Below are positions 47,476 to 58,733 of a stretch of DNA of 64,000 bases, piece by piece (within the stretch, counting starts at the first letter, position 1; every line of letters begins with the position of its first letter). A model generated the notes under the pieces. The model was not told the DNA's origin. It saw nothing but the letters and a program-made list of their open reading frames with translations, and did no database searches. The stretch is taken from assembly GCA_019426215.1 (NCBI GenBank), contig CM033399.1, positions 19,521,009 to 19,585,008 of the forward strand, given 5' to 3'. The stretch is from Buddleja alternifolia (Eukaryota > Streptophyta > Magnoliopsida > Lamiales > Scrophulariaceae). The position numbers and the translations under genes were made by a program.

Positions 47476-47950
47476 TAGCACTAGATCGACACAGGTCTCT
47501 CTCGAGTTTCACGTCCAAGTCACTCAACTTATTGATCAGACAGATCATTTTGAGGACGTGATCCCCGACAGACGACCCCTCGATCATCTTTGCTCCAAAC
47601 AACTCTTTGTAGATAGCATATCTCTCCTTCCTAGTCCTAGTTCCGTACAGTTCTTCTAGGTGATTGGCAATATCCTTTGCAAGTGTCATCTTTTCATGTT
47701 GCTTTTGTAATTCGTTAAACATTGAAGTCATAATGAGACATCCCACTTGGATATTGTCATCGGCCCATAGCTTAGCGTACTCCCTATCTTCATCATTGCT
47801 CTCAGGAGTTATTCTCGACTATTCAGCCGTCAGGATGTACTCCCTCTTATCATATTGAAGGACAATTTTTAGGTTTCTCAACCAGTCGGCATAATTAAGC
47901 CTGGTTAACTTGTTGGTTTCAAGAATAGCATATAGTGGATTCTTAGTCAT
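47476..47950 (-). pseudogene. Copia gag N-terminal part
   Basis: Minus strand from ATG 47950: MTKNPLYAILETNKL, NYADWLRNLKIVLQYDK, a stop near 47820, then KQHEKMTLAKDIANHLEELYG, RYAIYKELFGAKM and GDHVLKMICLINKL. It is cut at 47476 by the right end of the Gypsy LTR. The subfamily differs from the gag at 42899-43615, so these are two separate Copia insertions. Confidence 0.8.
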
Positions 47951-50785
47951 TTTACTTAATGATCTATAAAGGATTTAGCGAGGCAGATATGTTAGCATTC
48001 ATTCTAAATAAAGTCCTTTATGCAATTTGGTCTTTAATTGTTCAAGGCTCCCACTATTTTTCCAAATTCCACCACGCTCTGGATAGAATTCAAGGAAAAA
48101 TTAATTTCCCTTAGTGAGCTTGAGATCCATCTAAATTAATCAAGTCACCCCAATTATATGAGTGTGATTTTAGATAGCAGCCTCGCCCAGTCTTCCAACT
48201 CGTTGATGGTTCTCAAGATCGTTTTGCCTCGTCTTTCACATATTGTCCAATTATATGGCTGTCCAATATTCTACCTCAACATTAGGCCAAACCCATCAAA
48301 TATTCCATGGTCAATCCTCTCAGTTCATTGCCCCAATTATATAAGTGTACAATGAGCGATTAGATCCCACAGAGCATCTCTATGCTTAGTAACAATCACA
48401 GCCTATCTCAACTAAGTTAATTGATATATGTTATTTTTACACAAGTTTTACCCCTTTTATCAACTTGATTTTGATTGTTTCTTTAATAATTTGATCACAT
48501 ATGATGCTTTGAACCCGGCTTGCTTTGACTTTTCAGATTGGGTTAACAGCCGGAGGAAAGAGCAAGAACCGAAGGCAAAATGAAATAATTTTTGGAACTT
48601 TTCAAGGCAACGCCGCGGCGTTCACAAGCAGTAGCCAACGCCGCGGCGTTCGAGGCGGCAGTGTTGGCCTATAAATACCTCTTTTAGCCATTTTTTACCC
48701 TAACTCACCTTGGATATCAGCAACCACACGAAAACAGAGAGAGGGAGAGCTTAGAAGAGAAGATTAAAGGTCAAAACATGGAGAATTCAACAAGGAATCC
48801 ACATCTCTACAAGAATTAGGGAGTTTTTACATATTTGTTTCTTGAATTTGTTCAAATCTCCTATGACTTGTATGATTTATATTTGCACTTTTGACATGAA
48901 TATGAGCTAAACTTGTTTGATTGAGGCCATGGATAGGCCGTTTATGTTATTTTGATTGTTGATTTGTTGGTGTTTATTGGATTAATTTTGGTTTTAGCTA
49001 TGTATTCAATATTTGATCTCAATGCTACATTTGCTTGATCACCAAGTGTTTGATAAAATGCCTAGGTTAGAGATCGAGAGATAATAACCTAGGGAAGATA
49101 TAAACATTGAATACCCTATAGTTAAACCGACTAGAGATAGACTCGGTTTCTTTAGGTGGCTTTCCATTCACGTGGGGAATTCCTAGACCTTAAATGCATC
49201 CTCGTTAATCGGGTTTTCATATAGAGATATATAGGAAATCGTTACCAAGGGTAGGGTTGCTATGCCAAGAGATTGGGTAGTACGTACGTTAGGGAATTTC
49301 GCCTTAGCTAAATCAATCTAATAATCCAATAGAACCTAAATCACAATCTAAATGCATAATCGGTTGAACCATGTGCCTTGATCGCTTCTCTCTATTGTTT
49401 CCTCCCTTTATTTGGTGTGACGTTGCCTTAGTTTATTTTCTAGTATTTATTAATTAGTTAATCAACCTTTCTATCGACCGATTTAACTTAGAATTGAGTA
49501 ATATAGTAGTCTTGGTACTTAGATTATAGTTGTCCCTGCGGATACGATAACCCCGGACTTAGAAATCCACTTTACTACTTACGCGACCTAGTTCTCTTGC
49601 TAGGATTTTGTCGTGTCATTAATCCCCCACTTATATGAGTGATTCACTTAGCCTCAATGGCGTTTCACATATTGCCACTTATGACGGAAGGCATGGAAGA
49701 GAAATCCAATTTCAATTCCATATAGGCCTAATATTTTCTCGGGAGGGCATTACATAAAATATTGGTCTCACCATATTATATTTATCTTGTTTATTTCTAT
49801 CCTATGCATGCATTCCAAACACATCACATATATATCGGGAAAAAAATCATCCACAAAGCGGTAAATTAGGATGAACCACCTTGAGCCCTAACCTAATCAA
49901 CCCACTGAGCCAAAGTGGTTGGACTTCTAGGAAATAAAATAACTCGACTATTACAATGGATCGCCACTTCATACAAGTCTTCAATTTGCCTTCATCTTCT
50001 TTCTTCTTCTTCAAGATTACATAGACTATATCTAAATACAAACTACAAATCTAAAGACAGAAAAAGAAAAAATAAAAATAAAAGCCAAATTGACTATTTT
50101 TACACATCAAAAACCAAAGACTAGACTAGGCTCGCGGTTCTTCCTATCACATAAAATCATGCCAAGACATATTATATGTGATATCCAATATTTACCTACC
50201 TCTCGTTCAAAATAAATTGCAATTTATTTGGAATAATTTGTATTTTTCACAAAAATATATTTTCTAAGGAAAAATAATAAATTCCAAAATTATAAATTTC
50301 CGAAAATCTAATTTTTGGAAATATATTAAAATATAAAAAAATTAATTACGTCGCAAAACTGGGTCAGGCTGGGTGGCTCTGCCCTCGTACAGCGCGTGTT
50401 GGACACGCGCATGCTGTTTCGGCCGACGCTGCCCAACGATTCAGGCTGGGCAGTGGGCTTTTCTCGAGTTTTGAAAATCTAACTCGGTCTGGTTAATATT
50501 CCACTTTCAAACCTTTCGGTTCGTCCATTTTGCTACTTCCCACTACAGGTGTTTTTAAAATCCTAAAAGCTCACCACCAACCTGAATCACCCAAAAATAT
50601 AATTTTTTGTGAAACCAAATTCGTCATAAAAATTCCAAATTTTTATACGATTAAATCCCAAACTAAAGTCAATTCATAATAACTCAAGGCATCTTGATAA
50701 ACATGCTTCCCATTTATTCATACGAAAAATAAATAAATAAATAAAGCATATAAATCACGCAGATTAGTTCGATTAAACTAACCGG
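47951..50785 (-). other. Long Copia leader between PBS and gag, interrupted by a solo LTR
   Basis: Excluding the solo LTR it is about 1.6 kb with no ORF of note. Imperfect copies of CCCCAATTATATGAGTG occur near 48150, 48330 and 49624. A GC-rich segment at 50350-50460 can form two hairpins: GCGCGTGT/ACACGCGC (50392-50410) and CTGCCCA/TGGGCAG nearby. Confidence 0.55.
48422..49618 (+). mobile_element. Solo Gypsy LTR with TSD TTAAT
   Basis: 1197 bp, TGATATATGTT to TTTTGTCGTGTCA, with the perfect duplication TTAAT at 48417-48421 and 49619-49623. U3 carries the palindrome AACGCCGCGGCGTT twice (48609-48622, 48637-48650), then a TATA box CTATAAATA at 48669-48677. No PBS or interior, so it arose by LTR-LTR recombination. 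Confidence 0.93.
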
Positions 50786-50797
50786 ACTCTGATACCA
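50786..50797 (-). other. Copia PBS (initiator-Met tRNA type)
   Basis: Minus strand TGGTATCAGAGT, one base after the LTR end at 50799. It fixes the orientation of the Copia whose gag lies at 47476-47950. Confidence 0.85.
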
Positions 50798-50798
50798 C

Positions 50799-53103
50799 TG
50801 TTGGGTTGTGTAATCCCCGGAATAGGTTAGCACAGCGGAATTTAAAAATTTAATAAACACTACCCCAAAACGGGAATAATGGCCGATTTAATCAAACTAA
50901 TATAAACAAGAAAAAATCTAACTACGGAAATACATTTCGCTCTATTTCCCTCGTACAAGTTTCTGATCAATCAACCCGAACAAAATCATGTTGCCTTGAT
51001 TTCTTGAAAAATCGTCGGTCCCTTTTACAAAATCCGAGCTCCGATTTTGTTCCTTATATCTTCAAGCGATCCAATCGTCTCGCCTCTAAGATGTATCCAC
51101 ACCTCCGTATAGTTCCCAATAAATATATATATATATATATATATGGTGCTAGCCTATATATTTATTTTAGATACAATCAAAGCTTATTATATGAAGGTAG
51201 GAATATTTAGTGAAAGGTTAATCTCAACATATGAGCAAAGCCTTATCTAGAAAATAATGGGTAGGGGCGGTTTTTCTTGAGAAAATAGAAGACAAAAATT
51301 TCTCTCTTTTTCTCTTTAGGGTGGACGAAAATTTCACCAAGTAAAAGTGTGTGTGGGTGTGTGTGTGGGTGTTTCTTAACACACATATTTATAGAGAGAC
51401 TCCTAGGTTTAGTTTACTTGGAAGTCAAGATAAAATCAAATCTCCAAGATTAGACTTTCATCTCCTAAGTAAAACCAATTAAGGAGTTTCCTTAAAACAA
51501 GGAACTTAGCCAACAAGCTAACTTATTCCTTTTCACTCCTCTAAATATTTTCTTAATTCCAACTTGATTAAGACTTGGAAAGGAATTAATTCCTCTCCCC
51601 TTTTCGTCCGCCAACACGCCCCTATTGTGACGTGGAGTCCAGAAATTTTATCTTACTTGATTTAATTTTTGACTCCTTATTTATTTAAATAGTCGAATCA
51701 TTTAATTAAATATTCCATAATAATTAAAGTCCAACCTTATTTATTATTATCCAATTATTTCTTTAATTTTATTTAATTTTTGACCAAGTCTACTAATTAA
51801 ATAAAACCCTTGGACTCTACTAGGTCCATTGATTAATTAATCCACCTTGATTAATTAAATAGTCTAATTAATTGATCTTACACCAATTAATTAATATTCC
51901 ATATTAGGTAAGTCCTAGACTTTACTAATTTCACCTCAACTTCCAAAGTTGTTTAATCATATCTTATAAGCAGGAACCTTAGGAGTAAGTGTGTGACCTC
52001 TCAGGCTCGTTCATGTTCTAGTAGTAAGTACACTTTCCAAAAGTGTCATGGTACCTTTCTTTATTTACAAAGTACTAGATTAATCCGACCATGAATTATT
52101 CCCCATAGTATCATAGTACCTACAAATCGAGGTTACTGTCTAGCAACGGGCTTCGAAGACCTAGACGCGAACGATATTAAGATACTCAACCTATCATAAC
52201 TACGATCCTCGCATAAGTAAGATCCCTACATCAAATTTCCCGGATTGGTGTCTCGAGTAATGGCATAGTCGAAACTGTTACGATTCAATCTCTATGTTTC
52301 CTTCATTGCATGATATCGATTCTCACAATCCAAATGAAGAAACACTCCGCCTCTTTGGATTGTGATACTTTGGCCAAAGTTTCCTTGAATCGATTCATAG
52401 GAAATGTCTGATTTTGCTAAATCAGTGATGGATCCCATCTTAGTCTCTCATGTACCCTGACACATAATCATACTCTACCCAAGATATCCCATATGACGAC
52501 TCGCCAAGGAATCATGAGATAAGTCAAAGTATAATCGATTATGCTCAAAGTAACCAATGGAAGCAGGTTCATAAGGATTACTCTTACACCTATGTGATTA
52601 TTGAAAATTCCATATTCGATCAGGAAAACCATTTTAGGAATTTTCGGCTGGGTTGTTTAGTTCACTCATAATCCCATATGAGAACTCTCGTACACATCTA
52701 TGCCTATGGAACGAGGCACGTTCTCTAAGAACACATGTGCACAAGCAAGTCTTTCGGGTCTTGTCAATATCCCTCATCTTGACAAGTAGTTAACTTTAAC
52801 GACTTGGAACCTTTTAAGAATCACGACCTTGGAGACATATTCAATCACCATCATTCCCGATGTCAGATGATGTCCCATAGTCATGTGTGATTCAAGAGAC
52901 TTCGTTCTAAGCATATAAAGATAGTTAAAGAACAAAGAAGGCCATAATAAAATTCATTTTATTTATTAGAAAAGATTGTCTCATAGAGTCTATTACACAG
53001 TAATGGAGCCCAAATAATTGGCGCGGACATCTACTCTATCAATAGTTCCATCCACGACATCATTGCAATTGCCACATATCATTTGTCTGTAATAAGACGA
53101 ACA
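50799..53103 (-). repeat. Copia 5' LTR, 2.3 kb
   Basis: Minus strand ends CACAACCCAACA at 50799, next to the PBS. I place the other end at GAACA/TGTTCGTC near 53103 from the TGTT...AACA symmetry; this border is tentative because no second LTR is available. It contains an AT microsatellite (51121-51144) and no ORF. Confidence 0.65.
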
Positions 53104-53680
53104 ACTATCTTGACAGTGGTTGCATTTTAAATTTATGGACTTAATTGTCCTTAGCCTTTTAATTAAAAATAAATTAATTGTAGTTTTGTGTAGAAATTTA
53201 ATTATTTACAACTTTTATATTGATAATTGTACTAATTATGATTTTAATCTTGAATTTCAATTTTTTTAAAACTTTTTACAAGTTTAAAAATATTTTTAGA
53301 TAATCACTATATTAAAATCATAAATAAATTATATAAAAATGTTTAAAATATTTAATATTGAAAAATAAAATGCATATTATACGATTTATTAATTTAAAAA
53401 ATATAAAATAAAACATTTTGATGATAAAAATCCCTTGATCAATTCTTCACTTAATAGATGAAGGAAATTTAGTCCAAAAAGTTGTTAATCCTAACTTTTG
53501 GGTTTCTTGGAATGAAAAGTTTGTATAATGAATTATTGAGACTGAAAAATATTTTGATGAATTTTTTGGATACAAAAAATTATTTTAGTGGGGTTTTAGT
53601 ATTTTTCCATAAAATATAGTAATTCTACTTTGTGAAAGCTCCTCAGCCTTTAATGACTTAACAATGGTTTCGAATTACTA
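53104..53680. other. AT-rich spacer
   Basis: Very AT-rich, no open frame or repeat end seen. It may be original intergenic DNA. Confidence 0.4.
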
Positions 53681-54238
53681 AATCACTTGAAATATAGGAA
53701 TTTTGGAGAGCGCCTCTCTCTCCCAAGAGAAGAAAAAAGGTGGCTAGGGTTTTTCTTTTTCTTCTCTTCTTCTCCGCCTACGATGGCTTGGTGAATCAGT
53801 TGTCTCTCTCACCACTTTTGCCACCACCATCGTCAGCGGGCTGGGTTGGAGCACCCTTTTCAAATTGTATACCCCAATTCAAATCTGACGAAACGGTGAT
53901 GGATCTAACAAGACAAAGACGGATCTGACGAAATGAAGACGGGTGACTCATAAGATTTTAGATAGTTTGTTTAGTATTTTATTCTCTCTCTCGTATGAGA
54001 GTTTGTTTTCTCTCTCTCGAATGAGAGTTTCGTCTCTCTTGAATAAGAGTGTGGTTTTGTGTCGTTTATTAGTTCTTAAGATTTGTTATCTTGAAAAACT
54101 TGATATTTGGTGCTTTAATTGTTTTTACTACACTGTTAGAGACAGTCTCAGTTGTACTGTTCTTGACGTTGTAAACTGATTATTGAATGAAATAAAATTA
54201 CCGCTTCTCCTTTAAAAAAAAAAATCACTTGAAATATA
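53681..54238 (+). mobile_element. Poly(A) retroposon with 16-bp target duplication
   Basis: A 526-bp unit (53697-54222) begins GGAATTTTGGAGAGCGCC and ends in an A-run (54214-54222). It is flanked by the perfect repeat AATCACTTGAAATATA (53681-53696 and 54223-54238). These are the marks of target-primed reverse transcription (LINE machinery). The 5' part (CTAGGGTTTTTC with CT-rich stretches) recalls plant L1 5' UTRs. A 62-codon ORF (53740-53925) has no recognised domain. It is either a short internally deleted LINE, a LINE-derived SINE, or a processed transcript of an unknown gene. Confidence 0.85.
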
Positions 54239-54756
54239 ATAGAGACGACACGAGCATGAAAATGAATGTATTTCAGGATATGAATGTGAGTCGTATGTCT
54301 TACGTGAAAACATATTCTCCTGAAAAATCAAAAACTGCAGAAAATTGCATCTAATCAAGTAAGAATGAAATTTATGAAAAATCTTCAACAAATTAAGTGA
54401 AACAATGTCAGTAGGATCAGGCGAAGACTTTTAAATAAAGCAACACTCACGAAATGAATTGATTGCCTCACTCAATTGATCAAACAAGACTCAGTTTTTA
54501 TTTTAACAAAGAAAACGTTTTTTCACAAATAAAAGTTTCCAGTAAGTGAAGAACTAATTATATTGGTGAATTCAATAGCTAAATTCCATTCAAGTTACTA
54601 ATAGTCTTCAATGTAACACTACAATCCGTCACAAAGACCAATAAAGAACTAAAGAAATAAATAGACAAAGTTTTCTTTGTAGGCGTAGGTATTTATTTTT
54701 AAAAAAAGAAATAGTCATTGTTATACACAAGTTTCAACTCTATCTCTTTCCTCTAC
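54239..54756. other. No feature seen
   Basis: AT-rich flank between the retroposon and the Copia LTR, with no supported ORF, repeat or RNA gene. Confidence 0.4.
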
Positions 54757-54909
54757 TGTTAGATAGATTATCCATTATTATTATATCTTGCGAATATCCT
54801 TTTGTATATTTGTTTCCTTATTTCTAGTATAGGGTTTACTTGTATTCCAAGACTCTTGTACTTATATATATGTCTCTAATCAATACAAGGTTCCCTACGG
54901 GGTTTTACA
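54757..54909 (+). repeat. Very short Copia 5' LTR (153 bp)
   Basis: TGTTAGATAGATTATCC to GGGGTTTTACA, followed after 10 bp by PBS TGGTATCAGCC at 54920. Length and ends (TGTTA...TTACA) are in the range of the smallest plant Copia LTRs. The 3' LTR is not in the window because the element is cut at 58327. Confidence 0.75.
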
Positions 54910-54919
54910 TATTATAATA

Positions 54920-54930
54920 TGGTATCAGCC
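54920..54930 (+). other. Copia PBS
   Basis: TGGTATCAGCC, matching the 5' part of the initiator-Met tRNA type PBS, after the short LTR. Confidence 0.8.
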
Positions 54931-55136
54931 TTTTAGAATTTCTCTCAACTAAATTCTATCGATCCTTTTCTTCAATTTTTACGTTCTGCCACCTCTCCTC
55001 CATAAGCCCCCGGCAGCCCCGCGGTGCATCTTTCTCTCACTCACACGGCCTTCTTCCGCCGTCCGGTTTCTTCTTCCCGGTAAGATTCTCATCTTAATTC
55101 TTCTACTTTCTCTCTTCTTCTTTTTCTGTTATCATT

Positions 55137-58100
55137 ATGGCTGAAAACCCTAATCCTTCAAACCCTCCTCTCCCCTCTCCCACGTCTCATCCAGCATATG
55201 TTGTTAATACCGTCTATCATCTTTTTAATTTCAAACTCTGTGAAGAGGACCCTCGTTTTAAATTCTAGAAAACAATTTTTCTGACATTTGTCGTAGCTAT
55301 CGCGTGCTTGGTAATATTAATGGCTCTTCCCTCCCCAAATCTGATGATGATGAGGACTGGTATTCTCTCAATTCCAAAATAAAAACTTGGATTTATAATT
55401 CTGTTGATGACAGTCTTCTTGACAGTGTCAGTTCTAATGGTTATACTGCAAAACAAATATGGGATAATATTGAATCTTTTTTTACCAATAATAAACCCTC
55501 CCGTTGTTTACACCTTCAAGAAAAAATTTGTAATCTCAAAAAGGGTAATTTATCTATTTCTGATTTTTGTCGTGACATGAAACGCATTGCTGACAATCTC
55601 AAAGATGTTGACAATTCTATTTCTGAAAGAACTCGTTTTATAAATCCTCAATAACCTTCCCGACTCATATAATAATATCATTGATGTTATCACAAATAAA
55701 ACTCCCTTTCCTAATTTTTCACAAGCTCGTAATAGTCTTCTTCTCCATGAAGCTCGTGAATTCCAAACCCCCCTCTCTCAAATTCCTCCGATTCCCCACT
55801 TTTTCTATATTCTTAGTCCACCAATCATAATGATAACAGTCGAGGTCGAGGTAGAGGTCGTGGTCGTAATTATGGTTATGGCTCTAACCGTGGTGGTCGA
55901 AACTCGGGCGGTCCATCCAATTTTGGCACTCGACCCAACCACAATTTCTTTAATGGCAATCAGGCCCCCAATTTTTTTAATGGTAATCAGGCCCCAAATT
56001 TTGTCCATTCTTCAGCTCGTGGTATGCCCAGCAGCCCCTTACAGGCAGCCCAATTCTCCAATCCACCGTCTTTCTATGGCACTCAGCAACAGGCCCATTT
56101 CGGTGGTCAAATTAATTCTAGCGGTCCAGACATATTGGGCCCGCATCCAGCAGCCGCCAACCACAACGCGGCCCACTTCTTTTCAGCTCCACTCGGTCAA
56201 CTTCCCATGCCATCTGGGCCATCTTTTCAGCAAGTACATAGGCCTTCTTATCCCTCTAGCCCACAATTTCAGCAATCTTACTACACCATTGCTAGCGCAC
56301 CTGGAACTCTTCAACAGTCGGGTCCAGCTCCTCCAATTCAGCCCACGGATATATCCTCTTTTTTTTCTACAATGCAAGTCCAATCTCCTGATGATAGTTG
56401 GTACATGGACACCGGGGTAAGTTCGCACGTGACCTCTACTCAAGGTAATTTAAATGTTTCTGTACCTTGTGATTTATCTAAATTCATTGTGGTTGGTAAT
56501 GGTGCTGTCATTCCAGTTAAATATGTAGAGCATGCTTCTTTTCCCTCTTCCTCCTCTCTTAATCTAAATAATATTTTAGTCTCTCCTCAAATAGTTAAAA
56601 ACCTTATCTCTGTGCGTCAGTTTACTCGCGATAATAATTGTTCTGTCAAATTTGATCCTTTTGGTTTCTCTGTAAAGGACCTCCAAACGGGCAACCTCCT
56701 TTTTCGTAGTGATAGTAGTGGTGAGCTTTATCCCATTCTCCCTTCCGCCGTCAACCTCTCCTCCATTTTCGTCTCTCTCGTTGTTCTCTCGCCCACCATC
56801 TGGCATCGTCGTCTCGGTCATCCTGGGCATTCTGTTTTTCAATTTTTAGCTTCTAGGAATTTTATTTCTTGTCAAAACAATATTACTTCTTTATGTCATG
56901 CTTGTAAATTGGGCAAGCATAGTCGTCTTCCCTTTAACAATTCTAGTACTAGTACTTCTTGCATTTTTTAAATTATTCACTCTAATTTGTGGACTTCTCC
57001 TATTGTTAGTTCAAATGGTTTTCGGTATTATATTATTTTTTTAGATGATTTCTCGCATTTTTTATGGGTATTTCCGATTCGTACTATGTCTGAAGTTTTT
57101 AATGTTTTTCAAAATTTTCACTCTTATGTCAAAACTCAATTCAACACTAATATCAAATCTTTTCAATGTGATCATGGTCGCGAATTTGATAATAATTTAT
57201 TCCACACGTTTTTTAATTCAAATGGCATTCAATTTCATTTTTCTTGTCCACACACCTCTCCCCAAAATGGTAAGGCCGAACGCACTCTTCGCTCCATCAA
57301 TTATATTGTTCGCACTCTCCTCTTCCAGGCTTTTCTCCCGCCTACCTTTTGGCTCGAAGCTCTTATTATGGGCCTCTCACCTCCTTAATCTTCTTCCTAC
57401 TACTACTCTCTCCTTTCGTACACCTTTCGAAGTTCTTTATAACACTTTTCCTACCTACTCCCACCTTTGAGTTTTTGGGTGTCTGTGTTATCCCAACTTA
57501 TCTGCCACGACTCCTCAAAAACTCGCCCCTCGCTCCTCTACTTGCATATTTTTAGGATACCCTTCCAATCACCGTGGCTATCGTTGCCTCGATCTCTCGT
57601 CAAACAAAATAATTTTATCATGTCACGTCGTCTTTGATGAGTCTATCTTTCCTTACTCATCCCTTCATCTATCTCCTTCTTCCACCGCCTACTCTGATTA
57701 CTTTTTTCTTTCTCCCGACGAAGTCGATCCTCCTCCCTCTATTCAGCATACCATTCCTCACGGTTCCCAAGAAGCTCTTCTACCTGCTCCGCCTTTACCC
57801 ACCGCTTCTCCACCCCCGTCTCCACCGCCACCCATCGCCAATGAACACCCTATGGTGACCCGCTCTAAGTCCGGCATTTTTCATCCCTGTCACATGTTCA
57901 ATCTCTCGGTTTCTACCCCTCTCTCTCCCATACCTTGCTCTTATACTCAGGCCCTCCAATCTTCCTCTTGGAAAGATGCCATGGATGCTGAACTCTCAGC
58001 TTTGCACTCCAATGGTACTTGGGACCTCGTACCTTCTCCCCCTGATGCTAATATCGTTGGATCCAAATGGATTTTCCGTCATAAGTTTTGGTCTGATGGT

Positions 58101-58327
58101 ACACTTGAACGCTATAAAGCTTGACTTGTTGCTCAAGGTTTCTCACAACAGCTGAGCCTCGACTATGATGAAACTTTTAGTCCTGTCGTCAAGCCCGCCA
58201 CTATACGCACTGTTCTCAGTCTTGCTTTATCTCGTTCTAGGCCTATTCACCATTAGATGTTAAAATTGCCCTTTTCCTTGGCAACCTCTCTGAGATCGTT
58301 TTCATGAAACAACCACATGGTTACTCT
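55137..58327 (+). pseudogene. Copia polyprotein with RGG-rich gag, truncated in RT
   Basis: From ATG 55137 (MAENPNPSNPP): gag in shifted frames (55304-55654, WDNIESFFTNNKPSRCLHLQEK), an Arg/Gly-rich segment (about 55840-55910) where most Copia gags have a zinc knuckle, a Pro/Gln-rich spacer, and protease-like WYMDTGVSSHV (near 56400; DTGV instead of DTGA). Then pre-integrase WHRRLGH...CHACKLGKHSRLPF, integrase (FLDDFSHFLWVF, FQCDHGREFDNN, SPQNGKAERTLRS), and the RT start (WKDAMDAELSALHSNGTWDLV, a stop after [19 protein letters not shown]). It ends at MKQPHGYSC, where another Copia LTR has inserted. Four or more frameshifts and stops. Confidence 0.85.
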
Positions 58328-58502
58328 TGTTAGGTATATGCCCTAGATGCCAATGAGGACAAATAGTTAGATTAGGGTATCTTATTATGTTGTACAAACT
58401 ATTAAAATGATATTAATAAAGGCATCTGTATTTTGTTCATATAAATCTTTATGGCATCTAAATAAGTATTGAACATATAGTCCATGTGAATAAAGGTTTG
58501 AC

Positions 58503-58510
58503 TCTTTGCC
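58503..58510 (+). other. hAT target-site duplication, left (TCTTTGCC)
   Basis: Perfect 8-bp copy of 61978-61985, the TSD length characteristic of hAT transposition. Confidence 0.95.
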
Positions 58511-58733
58511 CAGGGACGGATCCAGGAATTCGTGGTTGGGGGGGCCGAAGTACCATTAACGAATTTTTTTTGCATGAATTAACAAAATATATATATATAT
58601 ATTTAATATTTAATTATAGCATATAGTCAAACTTACTTTTATTTTAATAGAAAGCGTATAAAAAAGAAGAAAACAAAACTAACTTTTAATAAATTTAGTA
58701 CTTTCAAAAAGTAAAAGCAATTCTTCAAAAAAA

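Noticed and set aside
42899..47950. One Copia gag split by the Gypsy element at 43721-47475
   Set aside because: The two gag pieces overlap in the domain they encode and belong to different subfamilies, so they are separate insertions.
51121..51144. AT dinucleotide run as a regulatory site
   Set aside because: Simple microsatellite inside a Copia LTR; similar runs occur near 58588, 61236 and 63911.
55830..56420. 196-aa plus-strand ORF
   Set aside because: Alternative frame of the Copia gag spacer; the codon pattern and motifs support the other frames.
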